Source: Coriaria nepalensis
Lineage: Eukaryota; Streptophyta; Magnoliopsida; Cucurbitales; Coriariaceae
Length of the DNA stretch: 64,000 bases
Assembly: GCA_027186245.1 (NCBI GenBank)
Contig: CP114493.1
Coordinates: forward strand, 9,059,501-9,123,500
Direction of reading: 5' to 3'
The notes under the pieces were generated by a model, which saw nothing but the letters and a program-made list of their open reading frames with translations, had not been told where the DNA came from and made no database searches. The position numbers and the translations under genes are program-made. Positions 33,390 to 45,829 of this stretch are shown here, in pieces (the stretch's first letter is position 1; each line of letters starts with the position of its first letter).

Positions 33390-35634
33390 ATGGGAAACTC
33401 ACACTCACCCGCCAAAGATCCTCGATTCGCTTCAGCTTCTAGGTACATATGTATATGTATATATATATCTCTCTCTTCTCTTTCTCTTTCTCTCACTGTG
33501 TTTGATTGGATTCGGTTGTTGTTCCAGAGCTTTTACTCCGAAGGAGCTTGAAGATCTAAAATCACTGTTCATGCATCTTGCCTCTCAATCGAGCAGCAAT
33601 GGCGAGTACATCTCCGAATCCGTATTCCAGGTACTTTTCTGTCCATTTCGTTTCTACAGTGCTTAATGCTTGTCTTTAGCTTCACACGCTCTGCGTCCTG
33701 TCTCGTGAAGACATTTTTTGGAGTCTCTGGTCCTCTCGGCGAGCGGTTGTTCGATTTGATTACTCAGAAACGTAAGGATCACAGGATCACTTTTGAAGAT
33801 CTCGTAATTGCTAAAGTAAGTTGCTCTTTGCTCTTTACTATGACGAGAGGACACTATTTATCAACCCTTTTTAGATGAGGTCAGAACAATTTAACCAAAT
33901 TATGTTTACTTACCTGTCTAAAATTTTGGTATTCAGGCAATTTATGAGAAAGGAACAAAAGATGACATTGAGGGGTTCATTTATCAGTTAGCAGACGTGT
34001 CAGGTGATGGGATATTGCAGAGGTATGATTTCAGTATTTCATTTCTCCCTGTCGATTGAATTTTATGAGTTGGTTATGATTATTAATGTGCTTCGAGCTT
34101 TAAGTCTAAATGTTCACATGTGGCTCCGAATCGAAATGAACTGATGGACTGAAAATCGTTCTACCATTTCTTGCTTGCGGCTGAAGAATTTTGTTTTATA
34201 TCAGTCAATGTATTCTTAGTTTACAAGTTGATGCCAGGTCTGATCTGGAATCTGTTCTAGATGCAATCTTCGGAAGTGTATTCTCCTCGGAAAATAATGA
34301 GCCTGGATCAACTTCACATCAGGACTTGGTGCAACTATTTGTTAATGCGGCAACTTTTTCGAAGAATAATGAAGAATGTACTCATGAAGATTTCAAAAAT
34401 TGGTGTACTCTTGTTCCGTCCGTCAGAAAGTTTCTTGGAAGCTTGTTGATGCCACCTGATTCAGGTTTGCTACTATCTTCATATTCAGTATTTTCTCAGT
34501 TAGAATTTCTTCTTGGAATTTCTTCTCATTTATCTTTTCACGTCCTTCCCACAAAGAACTAATAAAATGTAGTGGCATAAATCTTTAGCCAGAAGAAACA
34601 GACTGTTGATGTTTTTATTGATCAGGAAAAGGTCATTTCTTATAGGAGCTTGTTTTTCTCGTTTTTCTTCTTCACTCTGACGTTTCCATAGCCATTTCTT
34701 TGATGATCATAAACATCAGATATCAGGAAGTTAGGTTTTGCAGGTAACTGTTAGTCTGTATGCAGGAAGACCAGGTTCTGAAGTCCCCCGGCTGCTGCAT
34801 TTAGAAAATATTGACTCTAATTTGATGTTATTGAGGAAAGAATATGCATGGCATATAGGTGGAGTTCTGTCTCATCCAGAGCTTGAGGAATGGAGGCTTC
34901 TTTACCACAGTGCACTACATGGCCTTAGTTTCAATACATTTTTGGGAAACATATCGTAAGTAATTCTGCTTTAAGTAAGTGATTAACGATTTCTCCTCTA
35001 ATCAGTGATTTTAAGAGTAAATATTCAAATGAAGCACAGAAGTAATGAAGGTCCAACAGTGTTGATCATTAAAGATAAGGAAGGTTATCTATATGGAGGT
35101 TTTGCGTCCCAACCTTGGGAAAGGCACGGTGACTTCTATGGAGATATGAAGTCTTTTCTCTTTCAGCTATACCCTAAGTCGTCTATTTTCAGGCCTACTG
35201 GAGCAAATAACAACATACAATGGGTAACTTTACATATATTCATATTCAAGAAAATTCTTCATTCAACTTCGGTTTCCTCTACATAAGTGGAACTATGCTC
35301 TTAAATTTCATTTTCGGAATCTTTGCAGTGCGCTGTGAATTTCAGTTCAGACAGTATCCCTAATGGGATTGGCTTTGGAGGACGGGTCAACCACTTCGGC
35401 CTATTCATATCAGCAAGCTTTGATCAAGGACACACCTTCACCTGCACCACATTTGGTAGTCCTTCTCTATCCAAGACTACCCGAATTGACCCAGATGTTA
35501 TAGAATGCTGGGGAGTTGTTCGAAAACGAGCACAAGAAGAGAAGAGTGATGCCCTCAAGGGTACTGTGTTAGACAGATTTAAGGAAGATCGTCATATGCT
35601 CAACATGGTTGGCCTTGCAAACTCAAGCGAATAG
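33390..35634 (+). CDS. TLDc-domain protein with an EF-hand-like segment
   Basis: Eight exons (33390-33442, 33528-33630, 33711-33815, 33937-34022, 34238-34464, 34766-34955, 35040-35223, 35329-35634) give 417 residues, all junctions GT-AG and in phase. The N-terminus MGNSHS has the G-x-x-x-S pattern of N-myristoylation. Residues 107-118 (DVSGDGILQRSD) form an EF-hand-like loop with Asp instead of Glu at position 12. The C-terminal TLDc domain covers about 214-390: KEYAWHIGG, FNTFLGNIS, VLIIKDKEGYLYGGFASQPW, FLFQLYPK, NGIGFGG, HFGLFISASFDQG, FGSPSLSK, IECWGVV. Known: TLDc proteins bind the V-ATPase and protect against oxidative stress in animals; plant members are barely studied. Its stop lies 157 bp from the convergent SDR gene stop. 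Confidence 0.93.
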
Positions 35635-35790
35635 TCTTCTTATTAGCTTTAGATTTTTAATTTCTATGTTTGTATATTATAAGGCATCTTTTACACCTGT
35701 ATCTCATCAATTCTTAGTTAATAAAACTCGACCAAGTTTACAAACGATGAGAATGATAATAAAACAGGATACATAAAATCAACAGAGGAC

Positions 35791-36688
35791 TTAAGAATCG
35801 GGTGGGTATTGAAACATATTGAAAGAAGGATTAACAATGCTAAAACCTCCATCAATATGCAAGTTCTGCCCACTAACATATCTCGATTCATCACAGGCCA
35901 AGTACAATGCAGCATTGGCTACATCTTCAGCCTTAAGCGTCACGCCTTTCAAATTCGCTAGCGAATTCATCACATTCTCAAGCCCTTCATCATCCAACCC
36001 AACAAATTTAGTAGCCAAGGGAGTAGCAAGGGCGTATGGGGATAAGCAATTGACCCTAATTCCAAATTGCCCTAACTCAACTGCTGCATTCTTAGTAAGC
36101 CCCAGAACAGCATGCTTTGAAGAGGCATATGCGTGAGAAGCTGCTCCTCCAACATATGAGCTTATACTAGACGTCGATATTATGCTTCCGGAACGCGCCG
36201 GTATCATTGCCTGAGCTGCGTGTTTGATCCCTAGAAAAACTCCAGTCACGTTTACGCTCAAAACTCTCTCGAAATCTGCCTTTTCGTTGTCTATTATTCG
36301 TTGTCTGTTTGGATCAGCTATGCCTGCATTGTTGTACATTATGTCGAGTTTTCCGAAAGTTGAGACGGCCTTTTGAACTGCAGTTTTGACTTGTGATTCA
36401 TTTGTTACGTCACAGTGGACGTAAAGGGAGCTGGTTTTTCCGAGGTTGTCGCAAACTGAATGTCCGAGCTCGTCTTGGATGTCTGCAATAATTACTTTAG
36501 CTCCGTGGTGAGCAAAGACCTTGGCCGTGTATTCACCGATGCCGCTGGCACCACCAGTTATCAGTGCTACTTTTCCTTCCAACCTGCAATAAGTCAAGTG
36601 ATTGATCAGATCAAAGGAAGCAATACATGGAGAGATGATTACATACGTACCTTCTTGTAAGTGCAGAGATAAGAGAAGAGGTCGCCAT
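35791..36688 (-). CDS. NAD-dependent short-chain dehydrogenase/reductase (secoisolariciresinol dehydrogenase/ABA2-like)
   Basis: Two exons (36688-36651, 36583-35791) give 276 residues. The ATG at 36688 is in frame after splicing; a longer unspliced frame starting at 36705 is an artefact in another frame. Motifs: TGGASGIG (22-29) for the dinucleotide, Asp47 at the end of beta-2 (NAD preference), CDVTNES, NNAG (97-100), Asn124, Ser152, Tyr165 and Lys169 (YASSK) as the catalytic tetrad, and a YVSGQNLHIDGG end. Known: the plant SDR110C group includes secoisolariciresinol dehydrogenase, xanthoxin dehydrogenase (ABA2) and momilactone A synthase. The exact substrate cannot be read from sequence. The protein is complete with all catalytic residues. 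Confidence 0.93.
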
Positions 36689-37355
36689 AGCTCTTGCTCT
36701 CTCATAAAGCTAATTGAGAGAGAAAGAAGGGAGATTATATATTGAATATTACAAAAATTTTAGTTTTTTAAAATAAAAAAATTTTGTTTAGCACATTGGC
36801 CGCTAGTGATCGCGCAACTAATCACGTTCATAAACATGTGGCCGAGCTCCAAAAAAAAATAATTTGGGCGGCTTTAACTGTTTAGGTGTCAACCAAGTGA
36901 AAGTTGAATGGTTCCCTTTTTCCAGATTATGAAGCGTGCTTTCAATGAAGCAGCTTCATGTAATAACGACAAACGACAAACGAGTCCGGAATCTGTGAGA
37001 TCGCTCCCAGCAATATTCTGATGTAAAGACGGCAGAGATAGAATCGTTGGGCTTAGAACAATGCATTTGTCTTTATACTGAGCCCATCGATACAACAACG
37101 AAATCCCAGAAAGCCTTTTCACTATTCAGAATCAGATCGTGAAGCCCAAAACCTTCTTCTATCATATCCAAGTTTCATTCCGTTTGTATTACTTTATATA
37201 GATTGGGGACACCTGCTGTTTTTCGCTTTATGTCGGAGTACGAGGAAAAGAAAGAATTGCTCTTCTTCATTGAAGTGAAAAATTAGTATGCGAGATACAT
37301 TTTATCTCAACAATCTAACAGACTAATTAACTCTAACTCATCTAACTAATTAATG
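36689..37355. other. SDR promoter and spacer, with probable copia LTR remnant
   Basis: Upstream region of the SDR gene with a short A/T-rich block (36750-36785). From about 37250 to 37355 the sequence directly follows the copia polypurine tract and probably belongs to its 3' LTR (minus strand). The minus frame 36889-37122 is not recognised. Confidence 0.5.
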
Positions 37356-37880
37356 CTAGCACCCCCCTCAAGATGAAGGGTAAGAAACATCCAAAACACT
37401 CATCTTGGACAACAAATAACAGTGTTGATCACGGGATAATGGCTTCGTTAATAAATAATCAAGTTGATCACACGTTTTGATTAAAGCGATCTGAATAAGC
37501 TTCTGTTGAATCTTATCACAAATAACATGACAATCTATATCAATATGCTTCGTGTGTTCATGAAAGATTAGATTAGCCGCTATTTGTCTAACAACAAAAT
37601 TATCACAAAAAACCAAAGCCAGCTTGGAAAATGAGATATGCAAGTCCTTGATCAGACCGATAAGCCAAGTTAGTTCACAGGGCAGCTATGGCACGGTATT
37701 CAGCTTCTGCGGAAGATTTACTGACAGTGGTTTGCTTCTTGGTCTTCCAAGAGATGAGGGAGTCAACCTAACTGGATCATGTAACCAGTGAGTGAACGTC
37801 GTGACATAGGGCAGGAGGCTCAATCTAAGTCACAATAAGCAATGAGCTGAAGTGAACTAGAGGAGTTGAAGAATAAGCCT
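37356..37880 (-). mobile_element. Ty1/copia retrotransposon remnant (RNase H end plus polypurine tract)
   Basis: Minus strand, in order: a copia RNase H stretch with MSRRSLTGY near 37790 and SSAEAEY near 37700, then CDN, FHEHTKHIDIDCH and DYLLTKPL in the frame at 37643-37368. In-frame stops and frame shifts separate the pieces, and no RT or integrase is present. A polypurine tract (TTGAGGGGGG) at about 37362-37371 is followed by a TG-start sequence that should be the 3' LTR start. No matching 5' LTR was recognised. The element is dead and severely truncated. Confidence 0.82.
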
Positions 37881-38193
37881 AAAACTAGAGGAGTTGACAC
37901 GTGACCGGAATTAGTATATATAGTTTATTACATACTATGTATATAATATATGATCTATATACTACAAGAAAATCTAAAAGTAATAAAATATCATTCTCTA
38001 AAAACAACGCATCGAACATTATTACACAACTTGCAAAATTTCAGGAGGTTTTGGATTCAATTCAAACACTTCTTCGAATTACTAATAGACCCAAAACCAA
38101 AAGAACCAAAATTTTCTACCAGTTCAGATAATCTACAACATATTATACGACAATTTTCTTAAGTTCATATCAGCAAATCAATCCGTCTGTCTC

Positions 38194-39590
38194 ATGGATC
38201 GTCTCCCTCTGTTAATGCTTTTACTCACCTTCTTTGCGTATCATGTTCTAGCTATGGTAACTCCGCCAGAATCAGAGCTGAGTCAACTCGGTAGAGAGCT
38301 ACTAATCAAGCTGGCTAGAGATCCAGAATTCTGTGATTAGTTGAAAGGGGTGAAGAGGAGGGTCCATGAGAACCCAGAGCTGGCTTTCGAAGAGAATGAG
38401 ACGAGTAAGCTTATAAGAACCGAGTATCAGTGGCCGGTGGCTAAGACCGGCCGGGTTGGTGGCTTCTGTTGGATCAGGGATGCAGCCGTGGTTTGGTCTC
38501 AGGGCTGACATGGATGCTCTACCAATTCAGGTTAGCTTTCTTGCCTTCTTTCTCTCCTCTCCCATAAAAAGTCAACTCCATTATAGCAAAGTGTCGTAAC
38601 AAGATACAACTCCATTATAGCAAGGAATTGGTTGAGTGGCATAAGAGCAAGAAGAAGGGTAAAATGCATGCTTGCGGCCACGATGCTCATGTAACCATGT
38701 TGCTAGGAGCCGCTAAATTACTTCGGCTCAGAAACAACTACTTACAGGTAAAGAATACTAATCGGACTGATATTATATCTTCATAACATGAAACATAGAG
38801 GAATTTAACTGATAGATTCAGTTCAGTTTCAACTAGGAGAGAGGGTGGTCTGCAGGGGCCTACCATATGTTGAAGGAGGGGATTGGTGATAATGTTAAAG
38901 GCTTTATCGGGTTACATGTAGCACCAGCAATGCCTATGGGAACTATCGGTTCCAGACCTGGTCCAATGCTTGCCGGTTCTGCCAGATTTATGGCTTCAAT
39001 TCAAGCAAAAGATGGACGTTATAATCCTATTCTCGCAGCATCCTCTGCTATAATATCCCTCCAACACATTATTTCTCGGGAAACTGACCCAATTGAAGCC
39101 AGGGTACGCAATTTTCTCCAAGACATAACATCATGTATAATAATAAGTACATTAGACGATTTACAGTTTACATGGTAACGAAAGTTCGACGACTTCAAAC
39201 ATCTTTGGTTATCACTGTTGGGCTTGTTCAAGCTGGGGAAGCTATAGGAACTATAACTGAATGTAAAATTTAGAGGTACTTTTCGAAGTATTACTATAGA
39301 GGGTCTATCCTGTCTTCAACAAAGAATTCAAGAGGTACCTTTAGCATGCTTTCAAGAATTAGGTTATAGCTTAAACAGGTGATCTGACTCAGTCCTTGAA
39401 TTATTTCAGGTCATAGAGAAGCAAGCAGCTGTGCATAAGTGTAGTGCAATGGCGGAAACTCTGACAAGCCCTTGCATTCACCATATTTTTCAATTGACGA
39501 GCAAGTTCTCCCTATTGGAGCACCTCTTCATGCCATGATCGCCATTTCAAACTTGGAAAAATTCCCCTTCACCAAATTCGCTAATAATCT
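38194..39590 (+). pseudogene. ILR1-like IAA-amino acid hydrolase (M20 peptidase family), decayed
   Basis: Plus-strand pieces in family order. A signal-peptide start at 38194 leads through ELLIKLARDPEF to an in-frame TAG at 38338-38340. [17 protein letters not shown] follows, then a one-base shift near 38458-38461 into [18 protein letters not shown] (ends 38530, good GT donor). A segment with [19 protein letters not shown] (about 38672-38725) keeps the metal-binding His pattern. AYHMLKEG, GLHVAPAMPMGTIGSRPGP and SARFMASI occupy 38860-39110. KFRGTFRSITIEGL (about 39268) and LHSPYFSID with LPIGAPLHAM (39477-39540) end it. The segment coding for the VRLLFQPAEE region is missing. Known: ILR1/IAR3-type enzymes release IAA from amino acid conjugates in the ER. 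Multiple lesions make this a pseudogene. It abuts the copia remnant, whose insertion may have helped kill it. Confidence 0.87.
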
Positions 39591-39934
39591 TGAGATTTAA
39601 TAAGCAGTCCATTTAAATTTCAAAATAAATAGCTCTGAATATAAAATCAAACCAAGGAGGCGATCATAGATTATGCCCCTAAAGGAGAAACACACAGTGG
39701 AAAATATCAAATGCTTCTAGGCTTCTAGAATGATAAGCTCGGTTATACTTATACCAGTGCTCTCTACAAGAACAGCATTCTATTTGAACTAATCTTCTAG
39801 CCAGTAAAGTTGAGCAGCAAGTTGCTGCATCTCATGGTAATTAACAAGCTTGAAGCATTAAGCAATCAGATAAATAACTTAACACCTGATAGATTACATT
39901 TAAATAGCCCTTTGACCTTCATGTCACAGAGAAC

Positions 39935-42410
39935 TCAACGTTTAGGTTTTCTTGTATTGGAGCCTTCACCACGGACATCCATTAGCCGGGATTTCAAAGC
40001 ATTACCCTGCACCGAGGCAGACCTCTCATGAACTGTATTGGTAGGATCACGTGAGGGCCATGGCTGGCCCCACTGCCTTGTCGGACTAGCACATATTCTA
40101 GAAGATCCTAGTTTGGCACTTGACAAAATCTGGTCTCTATGGCTCTTAGCTGATTTTTGTCCCTGAATGTCTTCTCCGTACACTTTTCTGGGTGCCTGTT
40201 TCTCCATAGCAGAAGAAATTGTTCCCCAATCTAAAACATCAGCTGATATTGGGAGCCTTTCATCTTGGACACGCCAATCAACTCCATCAGATGTGCTCCT
40301 TTGCAGAGAGGTGCTTTTGCAAGATACCTTCCCAGAAATAGACTTCCTTTCTTTCATTTCTTCATTAATTGAAGGCATTCTTGAATCACGAGAAGCTCCA
40401 GAAGTGTGAAGCCAATTGTAGCTCTTATTACTGTTGTCCATATTTAATTCTATCGAGCATAGATCACTCTCAGCTGAATCTTCTCCGTATTCCGTCCCAC
40501 TTTCACCTTCTCCCGCATCTTTCTTATCATTCCGATGGGAACCTATATGATTTCTACTTAGATAGGCAACAAGATCCACATCATTTTGATGGTTAGAGCT
40601 ATGATCTTTCCCTCTGGTTTTCTTATTTCCTAGAAAAGCCTCGAGTTGATGTCTAAGTTTATCAACAGCTGCACTCTTCTCTTCAACCTCATACTTTGCC
40701 TCTGAGATATCCATTTCGGCTCTATCCTCGAGCAGCCCATTAGCTAAATGCCTCGTCACTCGTTCCTTCTTAAATCCCTCAGATATTTCTGCGGATTCTC
40801 TCTGCTGTTCCTCAACTTCTACTTTGTCATACTCTATACCCCGGGCTAATTCATCACATACTTGCTCCATAATCTCTCTTGCTCTCTTCTCACTCTCAAG
40901 TTCTTTCACTACCTTCAAAAGAGAAGCCTTTGTCTCGGCTAGCTCTCTCCCAAGTTTCTTGTTCAAGCTTTCGGACCTTCTTCTCAGTTTCCTTTCTACC
41001 TCTAGTTCTCCAGCTACAGACTCGATCGCTGCCTCAACCACTTCTCGCTCCTTACTTTTCCATGCAGCCTTTTCTTCAGCAAAGCATTTCATCAGATAGT
41101 TAACGTCACTTGAGCGTTGTTCTTGAATAAGTTCATTGGTCTGCAAGCGAGCTCTCTCTAGCTCAGCATGCAAGGCAGACATCACAGACATGCTTGAAGA
41201 GGGACGATCTTCATGGCCCCACATGCGGTGGATAATTTTGAGAAGCTCCTTAGATGTCGTCAGAGCATTACTAACAGCCTTTAAATGACTCTTGACCCCG
41301 ACAGTGGATGCAGGAGTCTGAGCTCTGGATCTAGTCTCGATCTGCATAATAAAATCCAAAAATGTTTTACGTGACTACATCTTTCCACGTTTCCAGTCAA
41401 TCTAATATAATATGATTACATGAAGAAGAAACATCACATAACTGAATTGACTTTTGAGTTTTAGTAAATTTTGAATTGAAGTCTGATAATTCTTCACTAA
41501 AGGATATTATACTTCTGTCTCCAATAACCTTACAAAACTCTAATCCGACGTACCTCCATTACACTCGCATTGCTTATAGAATCATGTACTCCACCATTGT
41601 GCTCTATAAGCTTCAGCCTCTGAGATACTGAAGGTGCTCTTCTGCACCGACTGGCTGTTCCCGATCGATCCATCCTCTATATAATACAATGTTGAATAAG
41701 AAAAACTAACTTTCATACGAATTCCCTAGAGACATAATAAGGATTCAAATCTGCCAAGTTCCATTGTCGAGCTGCATTTTAGATCCATTGGACTAAATTC
41801 CAGTCTTCACACAAACTTCACAAGATTTCATCGCCTAAATTAAACTATACTTACTAATTTCCTTTTCTTAACAAGTGCAAGCTTCTCATCAAACACACAA
41901 AAGGGAAACAAAGACAGTCAAATGAAAACAGAAACACACCTCAGAAACGGGACTATGTGAAGGATCTGACAAATGTGGAGGGAAAGAACTCGAATGCACC
42001 GACCTCGGAGCAATCCTTTCTCTTGCTCTAACATCCTTCTTCAACCTCCTGTCGTCCAAAATCAACCCCTCCTTCACTTTAGGCGATGGTAGCTCATTTA
42101 TCTCCCACAGAGTTGCAGCTAGCTTCCTTGCTGAAACTGGAGCTTGCTTAAACTTTCCACCACCACTTTGAGATGGAGCATACTTGGGGGAATCCATAGT
42201 ACGAAATGCAGAGGCTGGAGATCTCGATCTCGAGCTCAAAAGCTTCCATGTAGGTACAGGTGTAGTGGATCCACCCCTCTTACCTACTAGAATCGCCCTT
42301 TTGAACCTGTAATTCTGGATTATGGAAGACGACGATGATGCGGATGATGAACAGCCTCGCTTTCTGATTTTTCCAGGGATCAAATCCATGTTCAGATTAT
42401 GCCTTGGCAT
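39935..42410 (-). CDS. Long coiled-coil protein, At5g41620/At3g11590-like (golgin/USO1-like family)
   Basis: Three exons (42410-41940, 41676-41554, 41341-39935) encode 666 residues. The start is the ATG of MPRHNLNMDLIPGKIRKRG; the codon two positions upstream is GTG. A basic, Ser-rich head with PVSARKLAATLWEINELPSP precedes RAPSVSQRLKLIEH and the conserved block TSKELLKIIHRMWG. A coiled coil of about 180 residues follows (LHAELERARLQ, AWKSKEREVVE, VERKLRRRSESLNKKLGRELAE, REIMEQVCDELARGI). A Ser-rich tail ends KPKR. Known: this plant-specific family is annotated as golgin- or USO1-like but has no firmly established role. A 5' UTR intron is probable (42445-42608). In Arabidopsis At3g11590 sits next to GIR2 and the B3 gene At3g11580 (memory), matching the neighbours here. 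Confidence 0.9.
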
Positions 42411-45400
42411 TATCACAAGAGGTAATGGATCTCACGTGAATGTTCTGTAAACAGCCAACTGCTAACATCAGAAACAGTAGCTAAGCTAAGAAGAGAAACA
42501 AGTGAGTTTCAAAGCTTGCTTGAATTTCTTCTCTCTTTCATTTTCTCGTCATTTCAAAGTTTTCTCAGCAACCAAAGAGCTCAGTAAAGTAATGAATAGA
42601 AGTAGTACCTTTCAAATCATGATTCAGAGGATCGGGAGCTGGAGCTAGTGAATCGGATTGTAAATGGAAAGAAACCAGAGATAATCGGGGATGAAGGAAA
42701 CCCTAGGAGGAGAATCAGCAAGAAAAAGAGAGACAGAGTAGGGGCGCTTTAATGGCGTAAAAATAACTAGATTTGATTACAGACTGTAAGTTTTTAGTAG
42801 TTAGATGGTGGCGGTGTATAGGGGGAGAGAAGGAGCAGAAACGATTCGAAGAAGTCGAGCTTATCTGAGCTTGCATACGTGGCCCAATCGAGTTTGATCA
42901 GGATAAATCTGACTTGTACTTTTTGACTTTCTTTTCATTTCGTAACAATTATTGGTCGGTAGTAATGGGAAATGGCGATCGCTTGCTTACGCGTCCAGGG
43001 GACAAAAAAATGGTTTGAAAATTATTTTCCATTTTTGCCTAGACCGGAGAAAATTCGGTGGTTTTTCTGGATTCGGGTAATTGGGCCGATGGGCCAGATG
43101 TCAAGTTTGAACAAAACATGACCTGACCCACTAATCGATGGTTTGATAATTTATTGCTTTAATGAAAGAAAAAAAAAAAAAGGTCAAAAAGAATTTTAGA
43201 CTGATTTATAGTTATTATAATAATGTATTTGAGACGGTCTGTTACCATGTTAAATGAACCTAACAACCCAATACCATTTATTGCCGTTGAAAGGCATAAT
43301 AGAGACTATTGTCTAAAGTTATCATCACATAGTTTAAAAAGTATATATATTTATATATACATTAAACTATTAATATCAATAATAATTTATAAATTAAATA
43401 ATTAATTAATCGAATATTAATAATCATAATATTTTAAACTGCCCTCTCTCATACTAGCCTATTAAAAAGAAAAAAATAAAATAAAATAAACTCAACGACC
43501 CAAGACGTGATAGAAATCATTATAACAAAAAATACGTATGCTGAAGGCATGTGATTTGCACATTTTTGCATATGAAAAGAGAGGAAGGGAAGGAAGGATA
43601 GTTGCTTGCACATGATTTCAAAGCATCTTAGAGCCCATATGAGAATCACATTTCATCGATTTATGTAATTCAACATAACTTGGTTTCATGGTCATGTTTG
43701 GTAATGGAGATTTTGATGCATAGAACTAAGAGATCGAAGCATGTGATTCAGATGACAGAAAGTTCGGAGAAGTAATATGATAAATGCTCAAATCAAATGA
43801 ATCACGAATTGTCATCATTTCTCTGGACCCTTTTAACGTAAACATGATGTTAGCTTCTTCTTTAAATAGAAAATAATATTTTTATGTAGCTTGTATGAGG
43901 CTCAAGGGGCCATTCAGCCACCTCAAAGCCCATAAACAAATCACTGTTTCTATAATGGCCCATTAAATGTTGGGCCTGTTTAATTTCATGATGAGAATAG
44001 GCCGGTCCACCAATGTTATGAAAATTTGCGTGCTGAAGTGTGACACATGAATAGTAGATGCCAGATACAGCTTTATGGTGACATGTACCCATAAACCTGC
44101 CTATTAATAATGTTGACCAATACACATATGTTGCGACCCTTTTGTGTTAAAGGGGTAACGTCACTATCTATCTGAAAAGTATATAGCACAGAAAGTATGA
44201 CAAATTTGAAGCCCTCTCTTTGACAACGATCTGCCTGCATTTGTGTTTTTAAGACTTGCAAGTAAACAAGAGACGGTGATTCATTGTATTATTACTTATT
44301 AGGATGAAGTAGTAGTTTTTCTTTTCCCCCACTAAAGTGGGTACGAATACGATAGAGCTGTACATAACAGCCGCAAAGCACTACATGTTATGTGGACCAG
44401 AAACAAAGGAATTGTTGGACTATCACACCATCTTCTGCAAATCTGCACATGTTTGACCAGTAGAAGCAAGCAATATATTGCATGCCGATATTCTAACGGG
44501 GGCAATTTCACTCCCAGTTGGGTGGGCCGTCCAACAAGGTTAAAACTTGTTTAATATGATATCATGCATGGGCCCACTTGCCAGGAGATCCAATTTTCTC
44601 TCTTTCTTTAAACTCGTAGGGTCCAGTCGATGATGGAGTTTCTTTATAATAGTAACCGGGCGTGCCCTTATGTGTGGATGAGAATTGATATCAGAACCCA
44701 TTCTGGAACCAAGCCGACCGGCCAGGAAAGAAAAGATGAAACGTGGCCTTTTTCCTCATAGTTTCGGCTCCTACTTATTTTATTCATTCATGATCATGAT
44801 CATGATCAACAAGTCCGGGAACCTTTTTCAAAGCAAGCCCGTACGTGGTTGTGAATCGAATCAGATGCGATTTGGCAAATTGTTCCATATCTCATACTTT
44901 TAAATGCTTTCATCTCTCTCTTCTGGTTGGACGTGAATCGCACGAAAATTGATCCAGCCACCTAACAGTGTGGATGTATTGATAGTTCCAACTCCATTTT
45001 TCGAAATTGACTTATAAATTATATGTATGTAAGACAACCCATATTCTACATCAAATGGACTTTTCTTCATTATACTCGAGTCTAATCGATGTGGCCCTTA
45101 GCACTCAATTATTTTTATGTGGTCGCTGCATTTTCCATTCAGCTCGTGATCCGTATCATTATAAAAAAAAGGTCAAATGTACCCTTGTGATTTGATTTGA
45201 TTTAATTTAATTTATTTTTCAGTTATGGTGGTGATGATAGCTGATAGGTAGGTAATTCACATTGTCAAAAGCTTAGATGTTGAGAGGAGTAATAATAATG
45301 TTAGAGAAGAAGAAAGAAGAAGGTGACTTCTAATATTTATCTCACCATTCATAATTAGTTCTGTAAATATGTCAGTAAGCCTTTTTACGAGCATCCTTGT

Positions 45401-45829
45401 CAAAAATGTGAAACACGAACCCCAAAAAGAAAAAGAAAAAAAAAAAAAAAACCATTCTTCCTGGAACTAATCATAGAAAAGTCAAAACACAAACACAAAC
45501 TGAAATGAAATGATTCCCATCATTTCAAACACCACCAAATTGATTCAGAGTCCGGTATAACGGCACTACGAATCATTATCTATCTATCTATTCTATATGT
45601 TCATTTCAATGTTCGTGTTATCATATTCAGAACTGCTCATTCTTGTACATAACTTCCTGAAATTAAATATCGTGACACTTGTTAGTAAGGGAAATAAATA
45701 AGGTGCAGATGCTCATCGGATTTCGATCATTACGGTACATGGCCCTTGGTCCTCTGATTCCTGTCCAGGAGGTTCATTGAACTGACACATCATGTTCTTC
45801 AGCTTATCACCACTATATAATATATATAT
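42411..45829. other. intergenic region upstream of the coiled-coil gene
   Basis: Holds the 5' UTR and promoter (to about 42900, with TGGGCC-type motifs at 43083-43095), an 18-bp perfect palindrome of three TGATCA-overlapping units at 44791-44808, AT tracts near 43340-43400, and an 18-A run near 45437. The short open frames (43449-43649, 43862-44261, 44685-45195) show no family similarity. No gene recognised. Confidence 0.55.
44791..44808. repeat. 18-bp perfect palindrome of overlapping TGATCA units
   Basis: TGATCATGATCATGATCA reads the same on both strands; it is three TGATCA copies overlapping as a hexamer repeat. Confidence 0.9.

Noticed and set aside
36691..36705. Earlier ATG for the SDR gene (MREQELW frame)
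   Set aside because: It is in a different frame from the spliced product. The ATG at 36688 with the GT-AG intron 36650-36584 gives the normal SDR N-terminus.
40369..41103. Plus-strand frames opposite the coiled-coil gene
   Set aside because: Antisense shadows of the long third exon.
43862..44261. Overlapping minus-strand frames at about 44 kb
   Set aside because: No recognisable domain, and no promoter or splice context.
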